Below, one piece after another: positions 10,050-18,479 of a stretch of 47,134 nt of DNA. Below the pieces are notes generated by a model. The model was not told the DNA's origin, did no database searches, and saw only the letters and a program-made list of their open reading frames with translations. The DNA is from Phormidesmis priestleyi ULC007. GTDB lineage: Bacteria; Cyanobacteriota; Cyanobacteriia; Leptolyngbyales; Leptolyngbyaceae. Position 1 is the stretch's first letter. Every line of letters starts with the position of its first letter. The translations under genes were made by a program, and so were the position numbers. Location of the stretch: the NCBI RefSeq assembly GCF_001895925.1, contig NZ_MPPI01000010.1, forward strand, positions 141,390-188,523, given 5' to 3'.

Positions 10050-11261
10050 TTGAAAAAGCATTATCTTTTCTTCTCAAATCATTTGTCGCTTAAGCCAGAT
10101 ACGGCTCATGAAATTCACGATGTTTTGTGTGCAAATGCGGCTGCAAATCTTGGTTATTCGGCAGTGTTGACTTACCCTGATCAAACATTAGGTAGATATA
10201 ATCCGATCGCGTGGATGGCTCCGTTCAAACTACAGAAACCCGATCGAGCTTTTGCAGAGTTTTATGACACTCAAGAGCATTTAAACATTGCTCCACTTCC
10301 GATGCCCTGGTTATCCGATCACACCTCTGACAAACTCACAAACTCCAGCACGATCGTTTGTAAATATTATTTGCCAATTCATATTCTGCCAACAATAAAG
10401 TTAGTTCATACTCGCAATTGGAACTTTGCCAAAGCTGCTATTAAAAATAAGATTCCGGTGATTTATGAGGCTCACTATTACCAAGAAACTCCGTTTGAAA
10501 AAGAGATTGTTTCGAGTCCTTTGTTTCAAGTTGCGATTACCCAATCTAAACTGACGCAAGAAAACCTAGTGCGGTGCGGAATGCCACCAGAAAAAGCCGT
10601 TGCGCTCCATAATGGATTTGAGCGATCGTTCTTAATTAGACAACCTCAAGAGGCTGAAAGTTGGCGGCGAGAATTATTAAAAGATGGAAGAAACCAGTTA
10701 GTTGTTTACTCTGGAGCGCTCTATCGATTTAAAGGTGTTGACCTTTTAATTGAGGTTGCTAAAGAGTTGCCTGAAATTCAGTTTGTAGTGACTGGCGGCA
10801 CAGATTTTCAAGTTGACGCTTATCGAGAACTTTCTCAGCAAAAAGGCGTTGAGAACATCACATTCTTAGGCTGGATTTTGCCTCGTCAACGATTAGTGAG
10901 TTTGTTTCAAGCGGCTGATGTTTTGGCGCATCCTCACTGCTCTGGGAAGGAAGCCGATTTTACGAATCCCGTTAAGTTTTTTCAATATATTGCGTCTGGA
11001 ACGCCGATCGTAGCGACCACGATCGTGCCTTTGCTGGAATTCAAATTGCCTCACTTAGCGATGGATTGGTGTGAGCCAGATGATCCGATCCAGTTCTCAG
11101 ATTGTCTTCAATCTGCTCTCAAAAGATATCCTCGAAAGATTGAAGGATATGCAGAAAATATTGAATTTGGACAACAGTTTTCTTGGGAAAATCGCATTGA
11201 AAAGATTTTGAGCTATGTAGATGAAAAGATGCGACCTACGACCATAAATTTAAACTCATAA
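10050..11261 (+). CDS. GT4-type glycosyltransferase
   Basis: About 403 residues. The C-terminal Rossmann half shows the GT-B/GT4 pattern: VYSGALYRFKGVDLLIEVAKEL, VVTGG, then ENITFLGWILPRQRLVSLFQAADVLAHPH and NPVKFFQYIASGTPIVATT, which contacts the nucleotide-sugar. I chose a TTG start (LKKHYLFFSNHL) six bases after a GAGGAG ribosome binding site, because the earlier ATG at 10011 lies inside the exporter gene. It adds a sugar from an activated donor to an unknown acceptor in the cytoplasm, and sits in an apparent operon with the upstream exporter and the three downstream transferases. Confidence 0.85.
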   Translation: MKKHYLFFSNHLSLKPDTAHEIHDVLCANAAANLGYSAVLTYPDQTLGRYNPIAWMAPFKLQKPDRAFAEFYDTQEHLNIAPLPMPWLSDHTSDKLTNSSTIVCKYYLPIHILPTIKLVHTRNWNFAKAAIKNKIPVIYEAHYYQETPFEKEIVSSPLFQVAITQSKLTQENLVRCGMPPEKAVALHNGFERSFLIRQPQEAESWRRELLKDGRNQLVVYSGALYRFKGVDLLIEVAKELPEIQFVVTGGTDFQVDAYRELSQQKGVENITFLGWILPRQRLVSLFQAADVLAHPHCSGKEADFTNPVKFFQYIASGTPIVATTIVPLLEFKLPHLAMDWCEPDDPIQFSDCLQSALKRYPRKIEGYAENIEFGQQFSWENRIEKILSYVDEKMRPTTINLNS

Positions 11262-11275
11262 ATAAGACTGGATAT

Positions 11276-12247
11276 ATGACTAAAAAGATTGTTGGAATGA
11301 TTAGTAGCTATAGCGGACTAAACCCTAGCCCAGTTGATTGGCTTTGGCAACAAACTCCTCACCCGTTTGGAGTTTGGGGCAATGTTCAAATGTTGGCAAA
11401 AGCTGAAAAACCAGATTTTTTGCTGCTTTATAACTTTAATTCTTTTCCAGAAGTGCCCCAAAATACAAATTGGTTAAACGCGCAGCGTCAACAGAAACGC
11501 TATGAAAAAGAGACGCGATCGCTGCAAGCCAAACTGCGTGGAGTTCCTCAAGAGCGTACTATTTTTCTAATGCGAGAACCTCCTTTAGAGGAAGTTGTCC
11601 AAAAAAATATCGACTTTTATGAGAAAGCAAAACCTTATTGTGGACACATTTCGGGGCCTGATGACTTTGCGCCCGTCCCCGACTTTATGCCTGCAATTTG
11701 GTATGTGACCAATCCCTTTCACGACTTAGCAGAACGGCATATTCCAGAGAAAAAAAAGCCTTGTAGCTGGATTACATCAGGCATTAACCGCACTGCCAAT
11801 CATCGCAAACGATTAGACTTTTTGAAACTGCTGCGATCGAGTCAGCTAGACATCGATTTTTATGGACGAGATTTGCCAGATTGGGCAGACTCAAAAGGCG
11901 CGATCGGCAATAAATGGTATGGCATGGCTCCCTACTATTACAACTTGTCGATCGAGAACTATGCTGACAATGATTGGTATGTTAGTGAAAAGCTATGGGA
12001 TTCCTTACTGTCGTGGTGTTTGCCAATTTACTATGGAGGTTCCGCAGCCGATAAACTATTACCTCCAGGGAGTTATCTTCGGCTTCCTAGTTTAGATGAA
12101 AAAGGATTGCAATATATTCAAGAAGTGACTGCTACGCCAGACGCTTGGCATGAAGCAAAAGACGCGATCGCAGAGGCAAGACAAATCATTTTGCACAAGT
12201 TAAATCTCATGGAATGGGTATCGAATTTTTCTAAAAACTTTGCGTAA
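11276..12247 (+). CDS. GT10 (alpha-1,3-fucosyltransferase)-like glycosyltransferase
   Basis: 323 residues. The diagnostic region is YYYNLSIENYADNDWYVSE and then KLWDSLLSWCLPIYYGG (about residues 220-255). It matches the donor-binding block of family GT10, whose usual form is FxLAFENS..DYVTEKLxxAL..G.VPVYxG. A fungal/animal-like short N-terminal half carries PHPFGVWGNVQ. GT10 enzymes transfer fucose or related deoxysugars from GDP donors; the actual sugar here is not shown by sequence. No GDP-fucose synthesis genes are in the window. It is 14 bases downstream of the GT4 gene and 8 bases upstream of the next one. Confidence 0.75.
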   Translation: MTKKIVGMISSYSGLNPSPVDWLWQQTPHPFGVWGNVQMLAKAEKPDFLLLYNFNSFPEVPQNTNWLNAQRQQKRYEKETRSLQAKLRGVPQERTIFLMREPPLEEVVQKNIDFYEKAKPYCGHISGPDDFAPVPDFMPAIWYVTNPFHDLAERHIPEKKKPCSWITSGINRTANHRKRLDFLKLLRSSQLDIDFYGRDLPDWADSKGAIGNKWYGMAPYYYNLSIENYADNDWYVSEKLWDSLLSWCLPIYYGGSAADKLLPPGSYLRLPSLDEKGLQYIQEVTATPDAWHEAKDAIAEARQIILHKLNLMEWVSNFSKNFA

Positions 12248-12255
12248 CTTCGATA

Positions 12256-13242
12256 ATGAAAAACGGTATTTATATTCTCGCTAATGATGTGGTTTATGAT
12301 CAGCTTGTGGCGCTGCTAAACAGCATCGAAGTCAATGCAGGAGATTTATTTCCAGTCTGCATTCTCCCTTATGACGATCGGTTAGATAAAATTCGTCAAG
12401 AGATTCAAACACGAGAAAACGTTTTTCTATTTGAAGATCAAGCGTGCATCGATCGATGGGAAACCTTTGTGAGAGAAGTTTGGGAAACTCATCCAATCAT
12501 CAAAGACACCTGGCGAAAAAATGGTGTGCTAGAGGTTTATCGCATGGGAATGCATCGCCGTTTTTGTGCTTTTGAAGGCATGTTTGAAAACTTTATTTAT
12601 TTAGATGCAGATATTCTAGTTTTAAACTCACTGGAACCGATTTTTAACCAACTCAGTCAATCCGATTGTGTTGTGTATGATTTTCAGTACAAAGATCCAA
12701 CCCATGTCTATAACGTAGGGTCTGAGAAGCTGTTAGAAACCTTCACGCGCGATCGTATTAGTTCCGAAATTTTTTGCGCTGGTCTATATGGGTCAAAACG
12801 GGGAATATTTAGCCAAGAAGATCTCGATCGACTGCTCAAAAACCTATCTCATGGAGAAGTTGAGCTTCTCTATTCAAAAGCTCCAGACCAAACGATCGTG
12901 AACTATATGATGATGCGCTCAAACCGCTCAATTTATAACTTTGCTTTAGAGTTACCTGCTGATCAAAGCACGGGTTGTTGTGTCACATCGCTGCACTTTA
13001 AAGAACGCGATCATTTGCTCTACGATCAAGGCAATCGGCTAACTTATCTGCATTACATTGGATTGGCATCTAGTTTATTTAGCCAACTTTGTGCAGGAAA
13101 AACGATCGACTTTCCCTATCAAGACATCTTTTTGCATTACCGCTATCTGCATGAACCTGAGAATCGACCTGCCTTAACCAATCGTTTCATCAATCGAATT
13201 CTTCAAAAACTTCAGTTAGCAAGACAAGGAATTTCATTATGA
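12256..13242 (+). CDS. GT8-like protein, Npun_R2821/R2823 family
   Basis: 328 residues. The N-terminus KNGIYILANDVVYDQLVALLNSI and the metal-binding DxD in FIYLDADILVLNSL (D117 and D119) fit a GT-A, GT8-like transferase. It resembles the cyanobacterial family named after Npun_R2821/Npun_R2823. Other conserved features are the Gly-rich FCAGLYGSKRG and the C-terminal YLHYIG and HYRYLHEP. The gene is a divergent paralogue of the next one: both start with GIYI(L/T)AND and end with HYRYLHEP. The stop overlaps the next start as ATGA, so the two are translationally coupled. Donor and acceptor are unknown. Confidence 0.75.
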   Translation: MKNGIYILANDVVYDQLVALLNSIEVNAGDLFPVCILPYDDRLDKIRQEIQTRENVFLFEDQACIDRWETFVREVWETHPIIKDTWRKNGVLEVYRMGMHRRFCAFEGMFENFIYLDADILVLNSLEPIFNQLSQSDCVVYDFQYKDPTHVYNVGSEKLLETFTRDRISSEIFCAGLYGSKRGIFSQEDLDRLLKNLSHGEVELLYSKAPDQTIVNYMMMRSNRSIYNFALELPADQSTGCCVTSLHFKERDHLLYDQGNRLTYLHYIGLASSLFSQLCAGKTIDFPYQDIFLHYRYLHEPENRPALTNRFINRILQKLQLARQGISL

Positions 13243-14144
13243 GCCGCGGCATTTATATTACTGCAAATGACAAAGTAACCGACCACGCGATCGCGTTGGT
13301 TAACAGCATTCGGGTTCATGATTTAGAAATCCCGATCGTGCTCATTCCCTATGATGACAATTATCACCAGGTTGCAGCGATTCTCAAAGAACGACATGGA
13401 GTGCGCGTATATGAGGATTTGGAGTTTATCGATCGCTTATCGAATCGATTACACGAGATCTTTGGCGGTGATTTTTTTGCGCGACCCAATCAATTTCGTA
13501 AGCAAGCTTGTTGGTTCGGTGAGTTTGACGAGTTCCTGTATATCGACACCGATATAGTTGTTTTTGAAAAACTGATTGACAACTTAAATTACTTCTCTGA
13601 ATACGATTTTCTCTCTTGTGATTATCAGCATTTAGGTGGCATCAAAAACGTATTTACTCCTAAAGTTGTTGAAGATAATCTCTTCACCGAAAACGAACTT
13701 AAAGATATTTTTAATGGTGGCTTTTGGGCATCTAAGAAAGGCTTGATTTCTGAACAAGATCTCTACGATACATTTGCAGAATGCGCGGCTCACCCTGAAT
13801 ATTTTGACTTTTCTCAAAAAACCTCAGATCAGCCTATCATCAACTACATGATTCTCAAGCGCATTGCTCGTCGGTTTAATATCATTCGCAGACCCAATGG
13901 CGCACCGGGTAACTGGGCAGGCAGTTCACATTTTGTAGTAGATGGCGATTGCCTGATCGACCCCAGCGTTGACCAACCCCTGCAATATTTACACTGGGCG
14001 GGAATTCGCATTCAGCCCGGTTGCCCCTACTGGCAGATTTGGGAACACTACCGTTATCTTCACGAACCGAAGCCTCCTGAAACGCCACAAGTGATTAAGA
14101 AATCGAGCGTTTGGCAGCAGTTTGTGAGCAAAATAAGCCGTTAG
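13239..14144 (+). CDS. GT8-like protein, paralogue of preceding gene
   Basis: 301 residues with the same plan as its neighbour: SRGIYITANDKVTDHAIALVNSI, DxD in FLYIDTDIVVF (D103, D105), an FNGGFWASKKG loop and WEHYRYLHEP near the end. It begins with a four-base ATGA overlap and is therefore coupled to the previous gene. Two adjacent homologues suggest that two successive sugars, or two acceptor positions, are handled by related enzymes. It is the last gene of the exporter/glycosyltransferase block. Confidence 0.75.
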   Translation: MSRGIYITANDKVTDHAIALVNSIRVHDLEIPIVLIPYDDNYHQVAAILKERHGVRVYEDLEFIDRLSNRLHEIFGGDFFARPNQFRKQACWFGEFDEFLYIDTDIVVFEKLIDNLNYFSEYDFLSCDYQHLGGIKNVFTPKVVEDNLFTENELKDIFNGGFWASKKGLISEQDLYDTFAECAAHPEYFDFSQKTSDQPIINYMILKRIARRFNIIRRPNGAPGNWAGSSHFVVDGDCLIDPSVDQPLQYLHWAGIRIQPGCPYWQIWEHYRYLHEPKPPETPQVIKKSSVWQQFVSKISR

Positions 14145-14280
14145 GCAACTTCACCCATTTCAGCAGCCATTTCAATAGACCATAACCCATGTTAGATAAA
14201 TTGCAAAACTGATCGCGATCGAGAAGCCAGGTTCCAGGTTATAAGGATTGGGAATTAGATAAAGCCGGAATTTGTGTAAG

Positions 14281-14340
14281 GGCATGGCACTGCCGCCCGT
14301 TACCATTGCAAATAACCGATATGATTTAATCCACGATCCT
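14281..14340 (-). repeat. Dispersed hairpin repeat, copy A
   Basis: On the minus strand this reads AGGATCGTGGATTAAATCAT, then ATCGGTTATTTGCAA, and ends GGCAGTGCCATGCC. The same order occurs on the plus strand at 37164-37222. The first 28 bases are identical in the two copies, TTGCAA is shared, and the final hairpin-forming GGCAGTGCCATGCC is identical; the middle differs. The element ends 14 bases before the start of the following ABC exporter. Confidence 0.8.
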
Positions 14341-14354
14341 AAAACTGCCCCGCT

Positions 14355-16151
14355 ATGAATAATTCACCCAGACCCGAAGATGCGCCTATGGTCTCACTGC
14401 GTCGCGTCTTAAAGAGCTTAAAAGACTATCGATTTGCAGCGATCGGCGCTTTCGTGAGTCTGCTGCTGCTGACGGTTGCCAACGCCATCACTCCGCAACT
14501 CTTTCGCTGGGGCATTGACCAGGGCATCACTCCAAAAAACCTGTCGATCGCACTGCAAAGTGCAGGCTGGATGGTCGTCGCGGCGATCGCGCGGGGCTTG
14601 TTTAACTTTGGGCAGAGTTTTTGGGCAGAAGCCGCGTCGCAAGGCGTTGCCTACCAGTTACGCAATCAGATTTTTAGCAAAATTCAAAATCTCAGCTTTA
14701 GCTATCACGACCAGGCGCAAACCTCGCAATTGCTCACCCGCGTCACCAGTGATATCGAACAAATTCGCACCTTTGTGGGCACCAGTTTTATTCAAGTTCT
14801 GGGCGCGATCGTGACTTTAGTGACGATCTCTACAATTTTGCTCGTGATGAATTGGCGATTAGCGCTGATTACGCTGACAGTAGTGCCGATCGCGGGCTGG
14901 CTGCTGGCACAATTTTTTAGCAAAAACAGCACCTTGTTTGGGCAAGTGCAAGAACAGTTAGGTGACTTAAATGCAGTGCTGCAAGAAAATTTGCAAGGGG
15001 TGCGAGTCGTCAAAGCGTTTGTGCGCGAATCGACAGAGCTATCGCGCTACACAATGCTAAACAATGAGCTGGTGACTGCGAACATGAAAACGATTCGCGC
15101 CATTCGCGGCACATTTCCAATCATCTTTTTATTGAGTAATTTAATCACGCTGGCAGTCGTCGGATATGGTGGAGCAGAAGTGATTAATCAACGCTTTTCG
15201 ATCGGAGAGCTAGTCGCGTTTAACTCCTATCTTTTGTTTATTCTTCAGCCAATTTTGCTAATTGGATTTGCGGCACCCGCGATCGCGCAAGCCGCTGCTT
15301 CTGCCAAACGAGTCTATGAAGTCGTAGACACTGAAATTGATATTCGCGATCGTCGCGGTGCAATCCCGTTTGAGCAATGTGGCGGCAGAATCACCTTCGA
15401 GAATGTCTCATTTCGATATCCGGGTGCGACGATCGAAGCGCTCAAAGAAGTTTCGTTTGAAACCAAGCCCAACGAACTGATTGCCATTCTCGGCATGACA
15501 GGTTCTGGCAAAAGCACCATTATGAATCTGATTCCGCGCTTTTATGATGTCAGGTCAGGCTCAGTGCGGATTGATGGGCGAGACGTGCGAGATTTTACGT
15601 TAGCCAGTTTACGATCGCGGATTGGCATTGTCTTTCAATCCACGACGTTGTTTAGTGGCACCATTCGCGAAAACATTGCCTATGCGGATTCTGATGCGTC
15701 GCTCGATCGGGTGATTGAGGTGGCAAAAACGGCACAAATTCACGACTTTATCAGTGAGTTGCCCGATGGCTATGACACCCTAGTTGGAGAGCGAGGAGTC
15801 GGTTTGTCAGGCGGACAAAAGCAGCGGATCGCGATCGCACGAACCTTGTTAACCGATTATCGAATCCTAATTTTAGATGACAGCACTTCGGCGGTCGATG
15901 CTCAAACGGCATCTCAGATTCAAGCCGCGCTAGATGATTTGATGCGTCGCAAAACTTGCACTGCTTTTGTGATCGCTCAACGCATTAGCACGGTTCAAAA
16001 CGCCGATCGCATTTTGTTGATGGATAAAGGGCGATTGGTTGCCCAAGGCACCCACGATGAATTGATGGCAACGAGTCCGCTTTATGGTGCGATTTTAGAA
16101 TCACAGATGAAGCGATCGTCAGTGCAACTACCAGCTAATCAAAGGAGTTGA
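14355..16151 (+). CDS. ABC exporter with non-canonical Walker B (heterodimer-type half)
   Basis: 598 residues: six membrane helices (about 30-320) and a nucleotide-binding domain with Walker A GMTGSGKST, signature LSGGQKQRIAIARTLL and the switch AQRIST (His replaced by Gln). The Walker B reads ILILDDSTSAVD, with Asp in place of the catalytic Glu. In TM287/288-, BmrC/D- and YheI/H-like exporters, the subunit with the degenerate ATP site has this DD-S/C-TSAVD form and needs a partner with a canonical site. The exporter at 27845-29638 is canonical and is a candidate partner 11.7 kb away. Substrate unknown; family members export drugs or lipids. A weak start; a second Met is at residue 12. Confidence 0.9.
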   Translation: MNNSPRPEDAPMVSLRRVLKSLKDYRFAAIGAFVSLLLLTVANAITPQLFRWGIDQGITPKNLSIALQSAGWMVVAAIARGLFNFGQSFWAEAASQGVAYQLRNQIFSKIQNLSFSYHDQAQTSQLLTRVTSDIEQIRTFVGTSFIQVLGAIVTLVTISTILLVMNWRLALITLTVVPIAGWLLAQFFSKNSTLFGQVQEQLGDLNAVLQENLQGVRVVKAFVRESTELSRYTMLNNELVTANMKTIRAIRGTFPIIFLLSNLITLAVVGYGGAEVINQRFSIGELVAFNSYLLFILQPILLIGFAAPAIAQAAASAKRVYEVVDTEIDIRDRRGAIPFEQCGGRITFENVSFRYPGATIEALKEVSFETKPNELIAILGMTGSGKSTIMNLIPRFYDVRSGSVRIDGRDVRDFTLASLRSRIGIVFQSTTLFSGTIRENIAYADSDASLDRVIEVAKTAQIHDFISELPDGYDTLVGERGVGLSGGQKQRIAIARTLLTDYRILILDDSTSAVDAQTASQIQAALDDLMRRKTCTAFVIAQRISTVQNADRILLMDKGRLVAQGTHDELMATSPLYGAILESQMKRSSVQLPANQRS

Positions 16152-16183
16152 AGCAGTAAAGCACACGAGAAAAATAAGGACTC

Positions 16184-16402
16184 ATGAATAAGTACAGTAT
16201 GGTTGTTCAGTGGTCAAACGAAGATCAGCTTTTCTTGGTTACGATTCCAGAGTTTGCCGATCGTGTCGTGATGCCTTGCACTCATGGCATGACTCGTGAG
16301 CAAGCAATTCGTAATGGTGAAGAAGTCATTGAAATATACTTGGAAGCTTGGCAAACGGAAGGTGAACCTATCCCTGAGCCTAGTACACTTCAAACTGCCT
16401 AA
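16184..16402 (+). CDS. HicB-family antitoxin, without a visible HicA
   Basis: 72 residues, MNKYSMVVQWSNEDQLFLV through VIEIYLEAWQTEGEPIPEPS. The partial RNase-H-like HicB fold is suggested by the N-terminal strand followed by the P-x-(F)-G-like and helical tail ending EGEPIPEP, typical of this family. HicB normally neutralises the small mRNA-cleaving toxin HicA encoded beside it. No HicA-like frame is present within 30 bases upstream or in the 240 bases downstream. It follows the ABC exporter by 32 bases with an AAGGA ribosome site. Probably an orphan antitoxin or a regulator. Confidence 0.75.
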   Translation: MNKYSMVVQWSNEDQLFLVTIPEFADRVVMPCTHGMTREQAIRNGEEVIEIYLEAWQTEGEPIPEPSTLQTA

Positions 16403-16453
16403 TTGCTGCGGGCGTAGAGCTTAGTTTAATCGCTAGTTTCGCCTATAAACACA

Positions 16454-16567
16454 ATGGACGCGCAGTTAAAAACGTTATTACAAAAAAGCTGAAAACCGCT
16501 ACTGGTGGTGGCTGTCTTATTGGTTGTGTTTCGGTTTGTTCAAAATGACGCTCGATATACACGCTGA
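16454..16567 (+). pseudogene. Remnant resembling the 5' end of the exported protein gene at 18755
   Basis: Reads MDAQLKTLLQKS, stop, KPLLVVAVLLVVFRFVQ..., against MNAQKTLLQKTWKLLLRATSLL at the start of the gene 2.3 kb downstream. The first 12 codons match closely at DNA level, and the in-frame TGA (16490-16492) corresponds to the Trp codon TGG in the intact copy. The hydrophobic stretch that follows is of signal-peptide type but is more diverged. Only the N-terminal segment is left. The match is short, so chance or a shared leader is possible. Confidence 0.45.
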
Positions 16568-16642
16568 AAAATCTAAAAATGTGACGACTGATTCAGCTTG
16601 GGCTTATAGTAGAGACAAAACTAGAACCATCTTGATCTCAAA

Positions 16643-16895
16643 ATGCTGCTTGTCCCTACCGTTGAGACGATTCCACTTGTAGCTGATGCAAAGGGGGTTG
16701 TTCGCATTGCTAGAGCGCATCACTTTGGATACAGTTGTTGCAGCTTTTCTTGAAGGGGCAGCAGCAGAAATTGGGGAACATTATCCCTTACTTCAGATTT
16801 CCGATATTTATTCGGTAGTTGCCTACTATTTAAGACATCAGACTGAGGTAGCGAAAATGACAGCTTTTGCCTACCAGCGAGTAAAAGCAAACTAG
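16643..16895 (+). pseudogene. DUF433-family antitoxin, frameshifted
   Basis: The start MLLVPTVETIPLVADAKGVV is in one frame, and the remainder (RITLDTVVAAFLEGAAAE, then HYPLLQISDIYSVVAYYLRHQTEVAK) is in another. In intact DUF433 proteins these parts join as VVRIGGTRVTLDTVVAAFLEG, so two bases appear to be missing around 16710-16720. DUF433 proteins are antitoxin-like and are usually followed by a DUF5615 (PIN-like) toxin starting MKFLLDE; none is seen downstream. A dead remnant of a toxin-antitoxin pair is the simplest reading. A sequencing indel would give the same picture. Confidence 0.75.
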
Positions 16896-16953
16896 CGATC
16901 GCCTCCACACTGCTGCCGAAAAGCGCTGAAAAAAAAGACCGAGTGTCATCAAA

Positions 16954-17280
16954 CTACATCCGTGATAAGGCAGCAACTTTGGACAGCTTGCCTTTATCCA
17001 ACCCTTCCAATTCGTTCAGATGCAGCCAGCCTTCCTTGACCAACCCAGCAAAGACAAAGAGCAAACCAGCGTATTGGTAGTCGTACTTGCCCTCGATTCC
17101 ATAGCGTTTAGCACTCAAGAAATCGTGTAACTGCCAGAGATTACTCAGGTCTACGATCGTGCTTGCTTGCTCTCGAACCTGTTTCAGCAAAGCCTCAATC
17201 TCTCGCTCATAAGCTTTATCAAAGGCAGTTCGAGCTACCTTCTTCTCAACATCAGTCCACTCAGCTTCACTCACTTGCAT
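16954..17280 (-). CDS. frp: Fluorescence recovery protein
   Basis: 108 residues. FRP binds the red, active OCP, speeds its return to the orange state, and so ends phycobilisome quenching. The identification rests on AFDKAYEREIEALLKQVREQAS and LWQLHDFLSAKRYGIEGKYD plus the C-terminal LLFVFAGLVKEGWLHLNEL. Residues known as functionally important in Synechocystis FRP (Trp50, His53, Asp54, Arg60) correspond to W49, H52, D53, R59 and are all present. It lies 125 bases downstream of ocp on the same strand. The spacer has a repeated palindrome, so separate or attenuated transcription is possible. Confidence 0.95.
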   Translation of the reverse strand: MQVSEAEWTDVEKKVARTAFDKAYEREIEALLKQVREQASTIVDLSNLWQLHDFLSAKRYGIEGKYDYQYAGLLFVFAGLVKEGWLHLNELEGLDKGKLSKVAALSRM

Positions 17281-17338
17281 GATTCAATCTAAAATTTCGC
17301 GGTAGTTAGTTGATTAAGATTGTTCCGTTTGCTCAGAA

Positions 17339-17369
17339 TAAGAGAGCGCTCCTGATTAAGAGAGCGCTC
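17339..17369 (-). promoter_or_regulatory. Twin palindromic repeats between ocp and frp
   Basis: The 13-base unit TAAGAGAGCGCTC occurs twice in direct order (17339-17351 and 17357-17369). Each contains the palindrome GAGCGCTC, so the two copies can also pair with each other to form a hairpin in the ocp-frp transcript, followed by TTATT. This could be a partial terminator, a processing site, or a binding site. Only the repeat is certain. Confidence 0.5.
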
Positions 17370-17405
17370 ACCGAGATCATCAGCGATCGCTTCGTCCCAC
17401 GCTTC

Positions 17406-18365
17406 CTAACGAACTAGATTCAAAAGCTCTTTAGGAGACGCTAACAAGTCAATGGCTACGAAGAAGATTTTGCCTTCGGGGTTGATCAAAAACCGCCAAG
17501 CCATATTCATGCCAACGGCTGCGCCAAACCAGGGAGTCTGAACCTTGCCCGTGACTTTCACCTGAGTGTAGCCATCGTCTGCGGGTTCAGCGACACCTCG
17601 CTCTGGCAGCAAACTGAGGTTCTGGCATTCTTCTTTGAAGAACCGCATGATCGCATCTTTGCCCACGATCGGTCTCTGGAAGGGAGGCTGCAACGCACCA
17701 TCTGCCAAAAACAGTTTGATCAGTTCGTCAAAGTCATTGGCATTCAAGTTGTTCATGTAGCTCAACACGGTCGGGTTGTCGAGACCTTGAATGGTGACTT
17801 GAGTGCGCTGAGACAGCTCTCTAGGCGCGACAACAGGCTCAGAAACTCTGGTGTAGCCGCCGAGTTTACCAGCATCAAACCCCATGTCTACAACAGAGTT
17901 CCGCAGAACCGTGATCTGTTGTCCTTGATCTAGGGTTTTGAGAGTTTCTAAAACAGCATTGGCGTTGGCTGAAAGTTTGTAGCCAACCGGAATCGGCGCG
18001 ACAACGCCCTGCTCCATCCATTTTCCAAGCTGATCCCAAAATCCTAGCTTGATGTTGGGCGACCAGGTAGCATAAGTACGGCAGAGCGGCGTGTCAGCGT
18101 GGTTTGCCAGATCACACATGACTTGAGTCTGCTCATCAAAGGTCATCTTCTTGACTTGGTTCAAAACTCCTTCAGCAAACTGCATACTGGCTGCACCTGG
18201 AGCCGCAACCGTGATTGTTTTGCCCATTTCCAAGAAAGCAAACCATGTCCACGCCAGTTGATCTTCGGCGCTGAGTTGGTTAAATCGTGCGGTCAGTGCT
18301 GGCACAGCATCAGCCGACAGGGTGCCAGGGAAAATACCACGAGCGGAATCAATAGTAATGGCCAT
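17406..18365 (-). CDS. ocp: Orange carotenoid protein
   Basis: 319 residues, full length. OCP senses blue-green light through a bound keto-carotenoid and quenches the phycobilisome. The N-terminal domain (about 1-165) has LSAEDQLAWTWFAFLEMGK, and the C-terminal NTF2-like domain (about 190-319) has SYMNNLNANDFDELIKLFLAD and MAWRFLINPEGKIFFVAIDLL. The carotenoid carbonyl ligands Tyr203 and Trp290 and the salt-bridge pair Arg155/Glu246 are present. W110 and W279 are also present. Position 44, Tyr in Synechocystis, is Phe here. R155 and the rest indicate the photoactive OCP1 type. frp follows downstream. I see a promoter-like sequence about 85 bases upstream of the start. Confidence 0.97.
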   Translation of the reverse strand: MAITIDSARGIFPGTLSADAVPALTARFNQLSAEDQLAWTWFAFLEMGKTITVAAPGAASMQFAEGVLNQVKKMTFDEQTQVMCDLANHADTPLCRTYATWSPNIKLGFWDQLGKWMEQGVVAPIPVGYKLSANANAVLETLKTLDQGQQITVLRNSVVDMGFDAGKLGGYTRVSEPVVAPRELSQRTQVTIQGLDNPTVLSYMNNLNANDFDELIKLFLADGALQPPFQRPIVGKDAIMRFFKEECQNLSLLPERGVAEPADDGYTQVKVTGKVQTPWFGAAVGMNMAWRFLINPEGKIFFVAIDLLASPKELLNLVR

Positions 18366-18451
18366 ACGAAGGGCTACCTCATTAAGTTTTCAACTGACCA
18401 AAGGTGAAGCAAGACATCCTCGGACTACGGTTCTACCTCCAGTCTCAAACT

Positions 18452-18479
18452 ATCATAAAGTGTTACAAAAATTAAACAA
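18452..18479 (-). promoter_or_regulatory. Predicted sigma70-type promoter for ocp
   Basis: On the minus strand: -35 TTGTTT (18479-18474), a 16-base spacer, and -10 TATGAT (18457-18452). Initiation would give a leader of roughly 80 bases before the ocp ATG. Read by eye from a 389-base intergenic region that also must carry the promoter for the divergent gene at 18755. Confidence 0.4.

Noticed and set aside
14130-14150. GTTAGGC at the end of the second GT8-like gene as an attC R box
   Set aside because: No matching RYYYAAC arm at a suitable distance; the bases are part of the coding end.
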